Shown here: positions 1-7,977 of the stretch, piece by piece
Layout: each line of letters opens with the position of its first letter
How positions within the stretch are numbered: the first letter of the stretch is position 1
Assembly: GCA_024919175.1 (NCBI GenBank)
Contig: CP103804.1
Coordinates: 62,001 to 126,000, forward strand
Direction of reading: 5' to 3'
Source of the DNA: Clostridioides difficile
GTDB lineage: Bacteria > Bacillota > Clostridia > Peptostreptococcales > Peptostreptococcaceae
Length of the DNA stretch: 64,000 nt
The notes under the pieces: model-generated
Database searches by the model: none
Seen by the model: only the letters and a program-made list of their open reading frames with translations
What the model was told of the DNA's origin: nothing
Position numbers and translations under genes: made by a program

Positions 1-1
1 C

Positions 2-466
2 GAACCAAGTATTGATGAAGTAAAAGAAGCCTTTAACAAATATAATTTAGATGAATATGATGAAATTGTATTTTGTGGATATGGTGAACCACTAATGAGA
101 ATAAATGAATTAATAGAAGTTGCTAAATTTATAAAAGAAAAAAGTAATATCAAAACAAGAATAAATACAAATGGGCTAAGTGATTTAATACACAATAAAA
201 AAACTGCTATCATGTTAAAAGATGTAATAGATGCAGTATCAGTAAGCCTTAATGCCCCAAATAAAGAAGCTTATAATAGAGTTACTCAACCAAAATTTGG
301 AGAAAAATCATTTGATTATATGTTAGATTTTGCAAAAGATTGCAAAAAATATATAAAAGAAGTTGCTTTTTCAGTAGTAGATGAAATATCTAAAGAAGAA
401 ATAGAAGAATCTAAACAACTCGCAAAAGAACTTGATATACCATTAAGAGTTAGACATAAGAACTAA
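2..466 (+). CDS. Radical SAM protein, TatD-associated type, C-terminal part (5' end outside window)
   Basis: The reading frame is open from base 2, so the gene begins before the window; the internal ATG at 95 is not the start. The visible 154 residues include the motif FCGYGEPLMR, the glycine-rich GxGEP signature that follows the first beta strands of radical SAM barrels and helps bind S-adenosylmethionine. The CxxxCxxC cluster motif must lie upstream. Later segments (TRINTNG; DAVSVSLNAPNKEAYNR) match the barrel strands of the small radical SAM family found beside TatD nucleases. That family assignment comes from recognising the sequence pattern; the substrate is unknown. The gene ends at the inverted repeat 594-627, which can terminate it. 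Confidence 0.7.
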   Translation, partial: EPSIDEVKEAFNKYNLDEYDEIVFCGYGEPLMRINELIEVAKFIKEKSNIKTRINTNGLSDLIHNKKTAIMLKDVIDAVSVSLNAPNKEAYNRVTQPKFGEKSFDYMLDFAKDCKKYIKEVAFSVVDEISKEEIEESKQLAKELDIPLRVRHKN

Positions 467-593
467 CAAGTAAAATATCAAATCTCTTTTAGCATCTATT
501 TCTTAGCAAATCTATTTGCTTTAAAGTATGTAGACATTGCTCCATTTGACATGGTAATTTCTTAATACAAGTGATGTTATATTTCAAAAAATT

Positions 594-627
594 AAGAATC
601 ACCTGAATGGTATTTCAGGTGATTCTT
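594..627. terminator. Bidirectional terminator between the radical SAM gene and asnB-like gene
   Basis: A 15-bp stem (AAGAATCACCTGAAA-type arms, one position unpaired) with a short loop sits between two convergent genes. On the minus strand it is followed by AATTTTTTG, so it is best for the asnB-like gene, which stops 47 bp before it; on the plus strand the tail is weak. Confidence 0.8.
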
Positions 628-673
628 CAAAAAATACTTATGAAATTTATGCTTAACGTCTCTTCATATTGGC

Positions 674-2257
674 TTAACATTTCACAAAATATATTTCATA
701 CCACACTAGGAATGTATAAATTGCCCAAATCTTTCTCCAATTATCAGAGTTTCCAGCAATATAGTCATCAAAAATAGCATTAATCTCATCTATGTTAAAG
801 AATTTTTCTGCCATCTCACTGCGGAATTTATCTCGGATATCCTGGTTATACTGATCATTGGCCATCCATATACGAATTGGAACAATAAACCCCAGCTTAT
901 TCCTGAAAGCAACATCTTCTGGCAAGACTTTTGCCGCAGCTGTACGGAATGCAATTTTATTCTGTTCTTCTTTTACTTTATATTCTGATGGCATTCTTGA
1001 TGCAATATCAAAAATTCTTGTATCTGTAAGAGGCATTCTAATTTCCAATCCGACTGCAGTGCTCATTTTATCTACATTAAAATAGATGTCTCCTTCCAAC
1101 CATAGCTGGATGTCTACATTTGACATATGAGTAAATGCATCTAAGTCTTCTGCTTCTTCATAAATTCTTTTTGCAAGTTGAATAGGAAGCACATCAGGAT
1201 TGTATTTCTTAAGAACTCTTTGTTTCTCATCTTCATTCATAATATTTGTATTGCCAATATAAAAGGACTTTAGATTATCCCCGTAATATTCTGCCTTATG
1301 GTATATATTATATCCACCAAAGAACTCATCTGCCCCTTCTCCAGAGTAACAAAGCTTCGTTTGCTCAGCTGCTACCCTGCATCCAATCGCAAAAGCAATA
1401 GCAGATGCATCCCCAATTGGCTGCTCCATATGATACATTACATAAGGTACTGTCGTAAAATACTCTTCAGGTGTAATTATATATCTCGAATTCTTACAGC
1501 CAAGAATATCTGCTGTCTTTTGTGCTAATTTTGATTCATCAAACCACTCTTCCTCATAACCGCATGAATCTGTTGTTTTTATATCTGACATTGCAAGCAC
1601 ATAAGATGAGTCAACGCCCCCTGATAGGAATAAATTTCCAGTCTCATCCTCTGATTTTGCCTCTAACATAATATTCTGAAATGTTTTATGAATTTCATTT
1701 GCCCATTCATTAAGAGACTTGCTGTAGTCAGGGCAAAACTCAGGCTTCCAATAACGCTCGACATGTACTGTTCTCCTCTGATAGATAAGATAATGTCCTG
1801 GCATAAGCTTCCTCACTCCATGGAAGAATGTGTTTTCACCTGCTACATATGTAAAAGACATGTACATTTGTAGCATTTCTTCATTCAACTCTTTCACGAA
1901 TCCTGGCTGTTCCATAATCTTACGAATAGATGAGCCATAGAGAAGTTCTCCTTTTGCCGTCTCATAATAATAAAAAGGCTTCACTCCAAACTGGTCTCTT
2001 AGGCAAAATAGTTTCCTTTTCACATCATCCCATAATGCAAAGGCAAACATGCCATGCATATGATTTGCCATATCATATCCCCAGGCCTCATATGCTTTTA
2101 CTAAAATTGCTTGTTCACGCTCCTCTCTGGATAATAAAGAATCGATTCCAAGTTCTTCACAGAGAGATTTCCAGTTTCGAATATGTCCACTGTATTCTAG
2201 AATTTTTATCATACATGTATCTTTTCGTGTTAAATACTTTTTTTCCAATTTTATCAT
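674..2257 (-). CDS. asnB: Asparagine synthetase-like protein with truncated glutaminase domain
   Basis: ATP-dependent amidotransferase of the AsnB family, 527 residues. The synthetase domain is intact: the PP-loop SGGVDSS near residue 210 and GEGADEFFGGY near residue 305 bind ATP and aspartyl-type substrates. The N-terminal class II glutaminase domain is incomplete. YSGHIRNW near residue 24 aligns with the YNGEIYN segment near residue 75 of normal AsnB, so about the first 60 residues, including the nucleophile Cys2, are absent and the NG pair is altered; GMFAFALWD and RDQFGVKPFYY are kept. A strong AAAGGAG lies 7 bases before the ATG, supporting this short start. In C. difficile an AsnB is known to amidate peptidoglycan diaminopimelate after vancomycin exposure; this gene may be it, but that is inference. 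Codon use is richer in G+C than the neighbours. Confidence 0.85.
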   Translation of the reverse strand: MIKLEKKYLTRKDTCMIKILEYSGHIRNWKSLCEELGIDSLLSREEREQAILVKAYEAWGYDMANHMHGMFAFALWDDVKRKLFCLRDQFGVKPFYYYETAKGELLYGSSIRKIMEQPGFVKELNEEMLQMYMSFTYVAGENTFFHGVRKLMPGHYLIYQRRTVHVERYWKPEFCPDYSKSLNEWANEIHKTFQNIMLEAKSEDETGNLFLSGGVDSSYVLAMSDIKTTDSCGYEEEWFDESKLAQKTADILGCKNSRYIITPEEYFTTVPYVMYHMEQPIGDASAIAFAIGCRVAAEQTKLCYSGEGADEFFGGYNIYHKAEYYGDNLKSFYIGNTNIMNEDEKQRVLKKYNPDVLPIQLAKRIYEEAEDLDAFTHMSNVDIQLWLEGDIYFNVDKMSTAVGLEIRMPLTDTRIFDIASRMPSEYKVKEEQNKIAFRTAAAKVLPEDVAFRNKLGFIVPIRIWMANDQYNQDIRDKFRSEMAEKFFNIDEINAIFDDYIAGNSDNWRKIWAIYTFLVWYEIYFVKC

Positions 2258-2307
2258 ATGTGTCTCCTTTCATATTAAACATTTATCTTCTGAATTTATT
2301 GTATGTT

Positions 2308-2336
2308 TTTATAAAGACACTTTACCTATTGTTCAA
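2308..2336 (-). promoter_or_regulatory. Predicted sigma-A promoter of the asnB-like gene
   Basis: On the minus strand TTGAAC (2336-2331) and TATAAA (2313-2308) are separated by 17 bases, about 50 bases before the asnB-like start. The -35 box overlaps two direct repeats (GGTTTGAA, GGGTTGAA) that could bind a response regulator. Seen by eye only. Confidence 0.5.
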
Positions 2337-2819
2337 CCCTTCAAACCATCAACTTATAATTATTGAGAAATCCATTGTTTTCAAAGTAAAAGTTTTTAAA
2401 TTACTGCTAATATGCTCTTTCTTAAGGTCGCCAATATAATTATCAACTATTATCAGTGTTATAACATTGAATTTTTTATTCTTCATAAATATTGCCTTCC
2501 CTTATATTATCAGCTAAATACAATATATCTTACTTTACTTACATATTCTTTAAGAAATTCTGAAAATTTTATGAAGTTTATATAATATAAAATATTTTCT
2601 TTTAATATCATTTAACATTCAAAAAAGGCAGAATCTATATAAATACCTTGAAAAATCAAAGTAATATATGCGATCCTGCCTGCATTACCATAACATGTCT
2701 TTTATTTACGCTTTTTTGTACTATCATATTAACATTTACCTGAAAGTATTATCAATATTTTTTAAATTTTCTTACATTATTTTAATAACAATACATTTAT
2801 AATTTATTTTTTATATCAA
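2337..2819. other. Intergenic stretch upstream of asnB-like gene
   Basis: Apart from the terminator hairpin at 2621-2680 and the start of the asnB promoter region, this AT-rich stretch shows no reading frame with a ribosome binding site, no RNA gene and no recognisable riboswitch. The missing N-terminal part of the asparagine synthetase is not encoded here in another frame. Confidence 0.5.
2621..2680 (-). terminator. Long hairpin terminator of the EamA operon
   Basis: On the minus strand GGCAGGATC (2680-2672) pairs with GATTCTGCC (2635-2627), with an inner stem ACTTTGA/TCAAGGT and a TTTT loop, then TTTTTT at 2626-2621. It lies 140 bp after the EamA gene and is longer than a usual terminator. 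Confidence 0.7.
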
Positions 2820-3683
2820 TTAAAGTAACAATAACCATCCACCAATTAATATTAAAATTGAACCTGGTATTTTTTCCTTAATATTTTCTTTAAATATAAA
2901 GTGAGCAAGTATTAAAGTTATTATCATAGATACTTGAGAAAATGGTTCTGCTATACTAAGTTCTAAATTATTTAAAGCAATTAATAATGCTAGATAAGAA
3001 TACCCATTAATAGCCCCACTTAAAATTGAAAGTCCTTTCTTATTACTAAATATTTCATAGATTACTTTTTGTTTCTTTTTAAATGCTAAAAAAACAAATA
3101 GATTTAATCCGACAAAAAAGTAAAGTATCGTTGAATATAATATTGGAGATACTTGAACATAAAATGCCTTATCCAATACCCTTCCTACTGATTGAAAAAA
3201 TATGTACAAAAACATTAATCTACATGGTAGATTATTTAAAATGGCAGATGCATTTTTTAATAAAGAACTTACATTTTTTAATATAAACACTCCACCAATC
3301 ATAATTATAATTCCTGCAACTTTTGCTAAACTAAAACTTTCACCTAAAAATATAACTGATAAAAGCAATAGAAATAGTGAGTTTAAACTGTTTATTGGAG
3401 TTACAAGTGAAACTTCACCAGTTGCTAGAGATGTTACATATGCTACTGATCCAATTGAATAAACTAAGCTACTTATATAGCATGGTAGTAAAAAAGACCA
3501 GTCTCCAACTTTACTCGTTATACTGAATGGCAGTAAACATACTCCACCTATAAAGAAAAATAAAAATGATGAAGCTATATTTTTGTAAATATCACCTTCT
3601 TCATCACCTAATAATCTCACAACTACTCTTTCAAAAGCTAATAGCACCACTCTAATTAATAGTGCAAAATAAGATATTATCAT
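2820..3683 (-). CDS. EamA/DMT-family transporter
   Basis: Integral membrane protein of 287 residues, nearly all of it hydrophobic segments consistent with ten membrane spans in two EamA repeats, the normal length of drug/metabolite transporters. Typical features are the positively charged ends and the helix ending in LGESFSLAKVAGIIIMIGGVF near the first repeat's end, and a matching HFIFKENIKEKIPGSILILIGG at the C-terminus. The substrate cannot be read from sequence; many relatives export amino acids or other metabolites. A GTG four codons earlier is possible, but GAGGT lies six bases before the ATG at 3683, so that start is used. It is the last gene of a putative operon with the deacylase-like gene (73 bp gap) and the XRE-cupin regulator. 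Confidence 0.85.
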   Translation of the reverse strand: MIISYFALLIRVVLLAFERVVVRLLGDEEGDIYKNIASSFLFFFIGGVCLLPFSITSKVGDWSFLLPCYISSLVYSIGSVAYVTSLATGEVSLVTPINSLNSLFLLLLSVIFLGESFSLAKVAGIIIMIGGVFILKNVSSLLKNASAILNNLPCRLMFLYIFFQSVGRVLDKAFYVQVSPILYSTILYFFVGLNLFVFLAFKKKQKVIYEIFSNKKGLSILSGAINGYSYLALLIALNNLELSIAEPFSQVSMIITLILAHFIFKENIKEKIPGSILILIGGWLLLL

Positions 3684-3756
3684 TTTTGACCTCACTTAAA
3701 AATTAATCTGACTTACTAAATATACTTACTAAAAATCTCATTACTACAAATCAAAT

Positions 3757-4689
3757 CTACCATATAGGCAAATCTTTTGGATTTTTCAATATCTTATGTT
3801 TAAATACAGGTACCTTAAGCTTTTCCCCTAACTTACGGCACTGCTCTTTATAAGTCCCCTTTAACTTATCGTGAAAAACTATACCATCAATTCCACCATC
3901 AATACTGTCTACACATTTTTCTAATTTTTCAAATCCATCTTCATTGTCATACATTCCACTTACAATCCATTGATTTGGTAATACATGCCCAATTGATATA
4001 TTGTATTCTCTATTTTTTATAATATCTGCAAAAGAATTTTCAAAGTGAACTCCTCCTACACACAGTAAAGTTTTTATAGGCTCATCATTATCAAATACTC
4101 TAATTAGTGATTTCGCCAATACTTGTATTGCTGTCTTATTATTAAAACTATTACTATCACTTCCTATCTCAATATCTAACATTGGTACAGAATATTCTGT
4201 AATTAATTTAGCTACTTCCCCATATGTAGTTCCAGACCAGTGCGTTGCTTCTGTTAATGTAGTGAATTTATCAAGAGAATTTTCATTTTTTATATCTTCA
4301 ATTGCATTAATTAAGTTTCTAAAGTATTTTGGATTTGAATTTCCAAACTCGCCTGTTGGTACATCTCCTATAGTATGAGCTGTTAGAATATTTGCTGGAG
4401 CATTCTCTCCTTCATGCCAATTTACAACTCCTGCAAAATCAAAATCTTTGAAATACTTATTTAAAATTGGTAGATAATATTTATAGTTATGACTTATTAC
4501 ATTTTCCGTTTTTACAAACTGAAATAAGTTATTGTTTTTATCTGTAAATTCTAATACAAAGTTATCATCAACAATAATATCAGTCTGATTTAAATCCATT
4601 ACTTTTTCACAATAGTTAATTACATTCTTAGCCACTGGGTCTTTATCTAAATTATTACAAAAGAAGAAAACTGCTTTTTTGTTATTCAT
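3757..4689 (-). CDS. D-aminoacyl-tRNA deacylase-like protein (DtdA/GEK1 family)
   Basis: Predicted hydrolase of 310 residues related to the archaeal and plant D-aminoacyl-tRNA deacylase DTD2/DtdA/GEK1, which removes D-amino acids (or small aldehyde adducts) from tRNA. Family landmarks occur in order: HEGENAPANILTAHTIGD (archaeal HTPGN), TEATHWSGTTYGE (TEATHHGP), LDIEIGSDS (IEIGS), CVGGVHFENSF (GGGHY) and SIGHVLPNQW (GHxxxKY). The conserved His residues expected for zinc binding are present. The family is unusual in bacteria, which normally use DTD1. It sits between an XRE-cupin regulator (85 bp upstream) and an EamA transporter, suggesting tolerance to, or use of, a D-amino acid or related compound. 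The family assignment is from motif memory; true substrate is open. Confidence 0.75.
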   Translation of the reverse strand: MNNKKAVFFFCNNLDKDPVAKNVINYCEKVMDLNQTDIIVDDNFVLEFTDKNNNLFQFVKTENVISHNYKYYLPILNKYFKDFDFAGVVNWHEGENAPANILTAHTIGDVPTGEFGNSNPKYFRNLINAIEDIKNENSLDKFTTLTEATHWSGTTYGEVAKLITEYSVPMLDIEIGSDSNSFNNKTAIQVLAKSLIRVFDNDEPIKTLLCVGGVHFENSFADIIKNREYNISIGHVLPNQWIVSGMYDNEDGFEKLEKCVDSIDGGIDGIVFHDKLKGTYKEQCRKLGEKLKVPVFKHKILKNPKDLPIW

Positions 4690-4774
4690 TTATAAATCAC
4701 ACTCCTATTATTTAAATATAATGTACTCTCTTACTTAAAATCACCTAAACATCACTAGATACTTCATTCAATTA

Positions 4775-5326
4775 TTATACATAATATACTACCATACTTA
4801 TTTTAGCTATACCTCTACCTGAGTTTCTATATATATGTGATACATCAGCTTTAAATCTTATAGAATTTCCACTAGATACAATATAATCCTCGCCATTTAT
4901 TTTAATAGTTATTTCACCACTAAAAACTGTAATGAACTCTTGCGTTCCTGAAAGTTCAGCATTTGAATCCAACGTTCCACCTTCTTCTATCTCAATCATA
5001 AATATTTCAAATCTTCTCTTAGAATCAAATGGAAATATTGGATAACTTACATATTTTCCATCATCTTCAATAAAATGGTCTACATCCTTTTTATCAACCA
5101 ATTCTATATCACTTTCTTGTCTTTCCATCAATGATGTAAATGATATTTTCAATCCATTCGTTATTTTCTTGATAGTAGATATGGTTGGATTCACTTCACA
5201 TTTTTCAATTTGAGACAACATGCTCTTACTTACTCCACTAAGTTGAGAAATTTTATCTAGGCTAAGATGCTTTTCTTTTCTTATTTTTTTTAAGTTCTCA
5301 GCAATTATTTCATTTAAATTCTGCAT
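4775..5326 (-). CDS. XRE-family regulator with C-terminal cupin domain
   Basis: Transcription factor of 183 residues. Residues about 8-63 form the lambda-repressor-like helix-turn-helix (LSLDKISQLSGVSKSMLSQIE), and about 105-180 form a small cupin barrel (GTQEFITVFSGEITIKINGE; SIRFKADVSHIYRN) that in this family senses a small molecule. GAGGTGAATTT precedes the ATG. Relatives of this architecture regulate amino acid, polyamine or sulfur metabolism genes. It is first of three co-oriented genes with the deacylase-like and EamA genes and probably regulates them, including itself. Confidence 0.88.
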   Translation of the reverse strand: MQNLNEIIAENLKKIRKEKHLSLDKISQLSGVSKSMLSQIEKCEVNPTISTIKKITNGLKISFTSLMERQESDIELVDKKDVDHFIEDDGKYVSYPIFPFDSKRRFEIFMIEIEEGGTLDSNAELSGTQEFITVFSGEITIKINGEDYIVSSGNSIRFKADVSHIYRNSGRGIAKISMVVYYV

Positions 5327-5489
5327 AAATTCACCTCTAGTTTACTTTAATATGTAGATTCAAGTACTTTATCTAAATACAGTAATTTATTTCAAAACAT
5401 TTCAATCAATATACTGTACATTATGTTTAATATATAATACTTTTTTAAAAATGTAAATACTATTCTAAATTTTTTCTAAAAATAAGCAA

Positions 5490-5534
5490 ATAAAAAAGCC
5501 AGAAGTCTATGTTTTACAAGACTCTAGCTTTTGT
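5490..5534 (-). terminator. Terminator after the 163-residue hypothetical gene
   Basis: An imperfect stem (AAAAGCTAGAGTCT against AGACTTCTGGCTTTT, minus strand) followed by TTTATTTG, about 20 bp after the stop at 5552. Confidence 0.7.
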
Positions 5535-5551
5535 TATCATAAAATTATATT

Positions 5552-6043
5552 TTAACTATAAAACTTAGATGCTCCTATCAGTTGTCTTTTGGAAACAATC
5601 TTAGCTAGATTTGCTAATGAAGAAATTTTTATATCCTTAAAGGAAACTAAAAATACAAATTTAAAATCAGTAAATTCTTGATTTATATTATATATATCAA
5701 AATAGCATCTTAAATTATCAAATAAGTAATTTTCTTGCAAATCTGCTTCTATTTCATCAGTAGCATCTTTTAAATATGCTCTTACATCTTCAAATAAAAC
5801 ATTGAAATAAGACTCATCTAGTTCTTCACCCAATTCTTCTAATATTTCTTCTATATCTAAATCATCCATATCAAAAGAATTTCCTGTCAATTGACAATCA
5901 AACACTAATATATTCTCCTGATTTATAGTATTTGATATATCTTGTACATATTCAAAGTCTGGACGTAATTCTAAAATATCTTTTACTTCACTACTCTTTA
6001 CATGAATTTTTCCTTTTCTATTTTCTAGTTTTAAATCTATCAT
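5552..6043 (-). CDS. Hypothetical acidic protein
   Basis: Not recognised. 163 residues, very acidic in the middle (DDLDIEEILEELGEELDES), no signal peptide and no membrane segment. The C-terminal third alternates short hydrophobic strands (FKFVFLVSFKDI) and ends with a basic segment (KIVSKRQLIGASK). AAAGGGGGAGC precedes the ATG. It lies 28 bp after a HAD nucleotidase gene on the same strand, so the two are probably cotranscribed and share the terminator at 5490-5534. Composition and start look like a real gene; no function is suggested. Confidence 0.75.
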   Translation of the reverse strand: MIDLKLENRKGKIHVKSSEVKDILELRPDFEYVQDISNTINQENILVFDCQLTGNSFDMDDLDIEEILEELGEELDESYFNVLFEDVRAYLKDATDEIEADLQENYLFDNLRCYFDIYNINQEFTDFKFVFLVSFKDIKISSLANLAKIVSKRQLIGASKFYS

Positions 6044-6071
6044 ATGCTCCCCCTTTCAATTTATAAGTCTT

Positions 6072-6632
6072 TTAATTGCTTTGTTCTATAATCTTTTTAA
6101 TATCTATCCAGTTATTAACTCTAATTATGTTTTGATGTTCAATATCTTTATTATAGTTAGTATCTAAAAGTATTACTTTAACACCTGCATCAGCCAATTG
6201 GACTGAGTTTAAAGGGTTATCTTCTATAAATATATCACAACTCAGCTCTCTTGCTTTTTCAACTTTATAATCACTTCCTAATAAGTAAACATCTATATCT
6301 AAAATTCCTTGTCTAATTAACCAGTTTTTAGTTACATCAGTTAAACACTCATGTCTAGCTGTTACAAAAGATAAATTATGCCCCTTAGATAATTCATCTA
6401 TTACCTCAATAGCTCCTTCTACAATTTCTGCTTCATCATATGAATGTACATACTTATTATTAAATTCTGCATATACATCCCTTATTTCTGAACCATATAA
6501 TTCTTCCCAATTGTGAGTTATACACTCTGACTCTGTAATGTTTTTATTGAAGATATCATTTAGGTATGGAAGAAAATGATAAGGGCTAGTTATTGTTCCA
6601 TCTATATCAATACATATATTTAATTTGTTCAT
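6072..6632 (-). CDS. HAD-family 5'(3')-deoxyribonucleotidase-like phosphatase
   Basis: Haloacid-dehalogenase phosphatase of 186 residues, NT5C type. Motif I DIDGT with a following cap insertion, motif II in SFVTARHE, and motif IV in CDIFIEDNPLN carry the nucleophile Asp, the Thr and the Mg-binding acids. Family members dephosphorylate deoxynucleoside monophosphates, though bacterial relatives of this size are often generic. The start at 6632 is preferred over an ATG 13 codons earlier because GGAGGT lies six bases before it. It is upstream of the acidic hypothetical gene in the same direction. Confidence 0.82.
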   Translation of the reverse strand: MNKLNICIDIDGTITSPYHFLPYLNDIFNKNITESECITHNWEELYGSEIRDVYAEFNNKYVHSYDEAEIVEGAIEVIDELSKGHNLSFVTARHECLTDVTKNWLIRQGILDIDVYLLGSDYKVEKARELSCDIFIEDNPLNSVQLADAGVKVILLDTNYNKDIEHQNIIRVNNWIDIKKIIEQSN

Positions 6633-6734
6633 TTTTACCTCCATGTAACATTTATTGATTTTATTAATCAAATATTATAGCACAGCTTTAATTATAAATC
6701 AAAATCATATATATGACTATACCTATATAATACC

Positions 6735-6764
6735 AAAAAGCTTGCATATTTAAGCAAGCTTTTT
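6735..6764 (-). terminator. Terminator after the methyltransferase gene
   Basis: Perfect 11-bp stem AAAAAGCTTGC/GCAAGCTTTTT with an 8-base loop; works on both strands, placed 20 bp after the methyltransferase stop. Confidence 0.85.
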
Positions 6765-6783
6765 GTAAATTTTACATTTTCAA

Positions 6784-7941
6784 CTAATATATCAGTTTTT
6801 CTAAAGTTGGTTCTACTCCAAATTGTGTTTTTAGTTCTCTATATTCATTTAATGCTTTTTCATTATTTGTTTTAGTTTTTATTGCTCTTATCATTAAATT
6901 TTTTGGTGTATCTAATGGGGATATGTATTCTACCACAGAAGTATCGTATCCATTTCCTTCTAACAATAATGTTCTTAAACCATCAGTTATTAAGTCTGCA
7001 AACCTAGCTTTAAATACTCCATGCTTTAATATCGGTTCCATGGCTTCATATTTATATTGACTTAATAACTCCTTATGACAGCATGGTACTACTACTATAG
7101 CTTCTGATTTTGCTCTAATTCCTAGTCCTATAGCCATATCTGTTGCTGTATCACAAGCATGTAAACTTATTACAAGGTCAACATCTCTATTAGGTGTATA
7201 ATTAGTTAAATCCTCTTTTATAAACGACATATTTTTATAGCCTAAGTTTTTAGCCATCTTCTTTGAGGCTTCTATAACTACATCTGAATAATCTATTCCT
7301 ATAAAATAACAGTTTTTCTTTAGTACTTCTTTTATATAGAAATTTAGTACAAAACTTAGATATGATTTACCACAAGCACAATCCAATATTGTTATGCAAT
7401 CTTTGTCTTTTATTTCTTTTAAAATATTGTCTATAAGCTCCACAAAGTGGTCTATTTGATTATACTTTCTTATTTTATCATTTTTTATTTTACCATCTTT
7501 TGTAAGCACTCCAATTTCTTTTAAAAGTGCATTTGCTTGTCCTACTTTTACATAATACTCTCTGTTTTTTATTTGAGATGCTGTAAATTCATCTATTTTT
7601 GGTACTTCTTCTTTATTATCTAGATACTTTACATTTACTTTTTTATTGTCTCCTTCTATTACGACAATAGTACCTCTTTCAATATATCTAAATACTAGGC
7701 CTTCATAATTTTCTGTTTCTTTAGATATATTTTTCAATAATTCACTAAATGTATATAACTCTGACTTACCTTTAAAATTAAATTTGTACTTACCTTCTTC
7801 TTCTATTGCAATTCCTTTAAATTCTTTTCTTCCTGATTTAAAAACTACTTCTAACTCAATAAAAAAATCTTCATTTTCAAGGTTTCTCTGAGTAATCCCC
7901 ATAAAAAACATATTCAGTTTTCCTATACTCTGCTTATTCAT
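6784..7941 (-). CDS. SAM-dependent methyltransferase (Methyltransf_32-like)
   Basis: Cytoplasmic protein of 385 residues with a Rossmann methyltransferase domain in the second half. LDCACGKSYLSF (about residue 188) is the glycine-rich SAM-binding loop, FIGIDYSDVVIEASKK carries the acidic ribose-binding residue, and LVISLHACDTATD followed by VVPCCHKEL is the distinctive motif pair of the METTL25/Methyltransf_32 group, whose substrates in bacteria are unknown. The first ~130 residues form a separate strand-rich region without a recognised family. AGGGAGATTAGG precedes the ATG. It is followed by its own terminator and preceded by a membrane protein gene 36 bp upstream. Confidence 0.82.
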   Translation of the reverse strand: MNKQSIGKLNMFFMGITQRNLENEDFFIELEVVFKSGRKEFKGIAIEEEGKYKFNFKGKSELYTFSELLKNISKETENYEGLVFRYIERGTIVVIEGDNKKVNVKYLDNKEEVPKIDEFTASQIKNREYYVKVGQANALLKEIGVLTKDGKIKNDKIRKYNQIDHFVELIDNILKEIKDKDCITILDCACGKSYLSFVLNFYIKEVLKKNCYFIGIDYSDVVIEASKKMAKNLGYKNMSFIKEDLTNYTPNRDVDLVISLHACDTATDMAIGLGIRAKSEAIVVVPCCHKELLSQYKYEAMEPILKHGVFKARFADLITDGLRTLLLEGNGYDTSVVEYISPLDTPKNLMIRAIKTKTNNEKALNEYRELKTQFGVEPTLEKLIY

Positions 7942-7977
7942 CCTAATCTCCCTTTTAACTTATCGCTTTAACTCTTA

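Noticed and set aside
858..2439. Plus-strand frames opposite the asnB-like gene
   Set aside because: Shadows of the real coding strand; no ribosome binding sites and no recognisable domains.
2627..2680. Miniature transposable element or riboswitch upstream of the asnB-like gene
   Set aside because: The hairpin has a T-run and lies just past a gene end, so a terminator is the simpler reading; no target-site duplication or aptamer core was seen.
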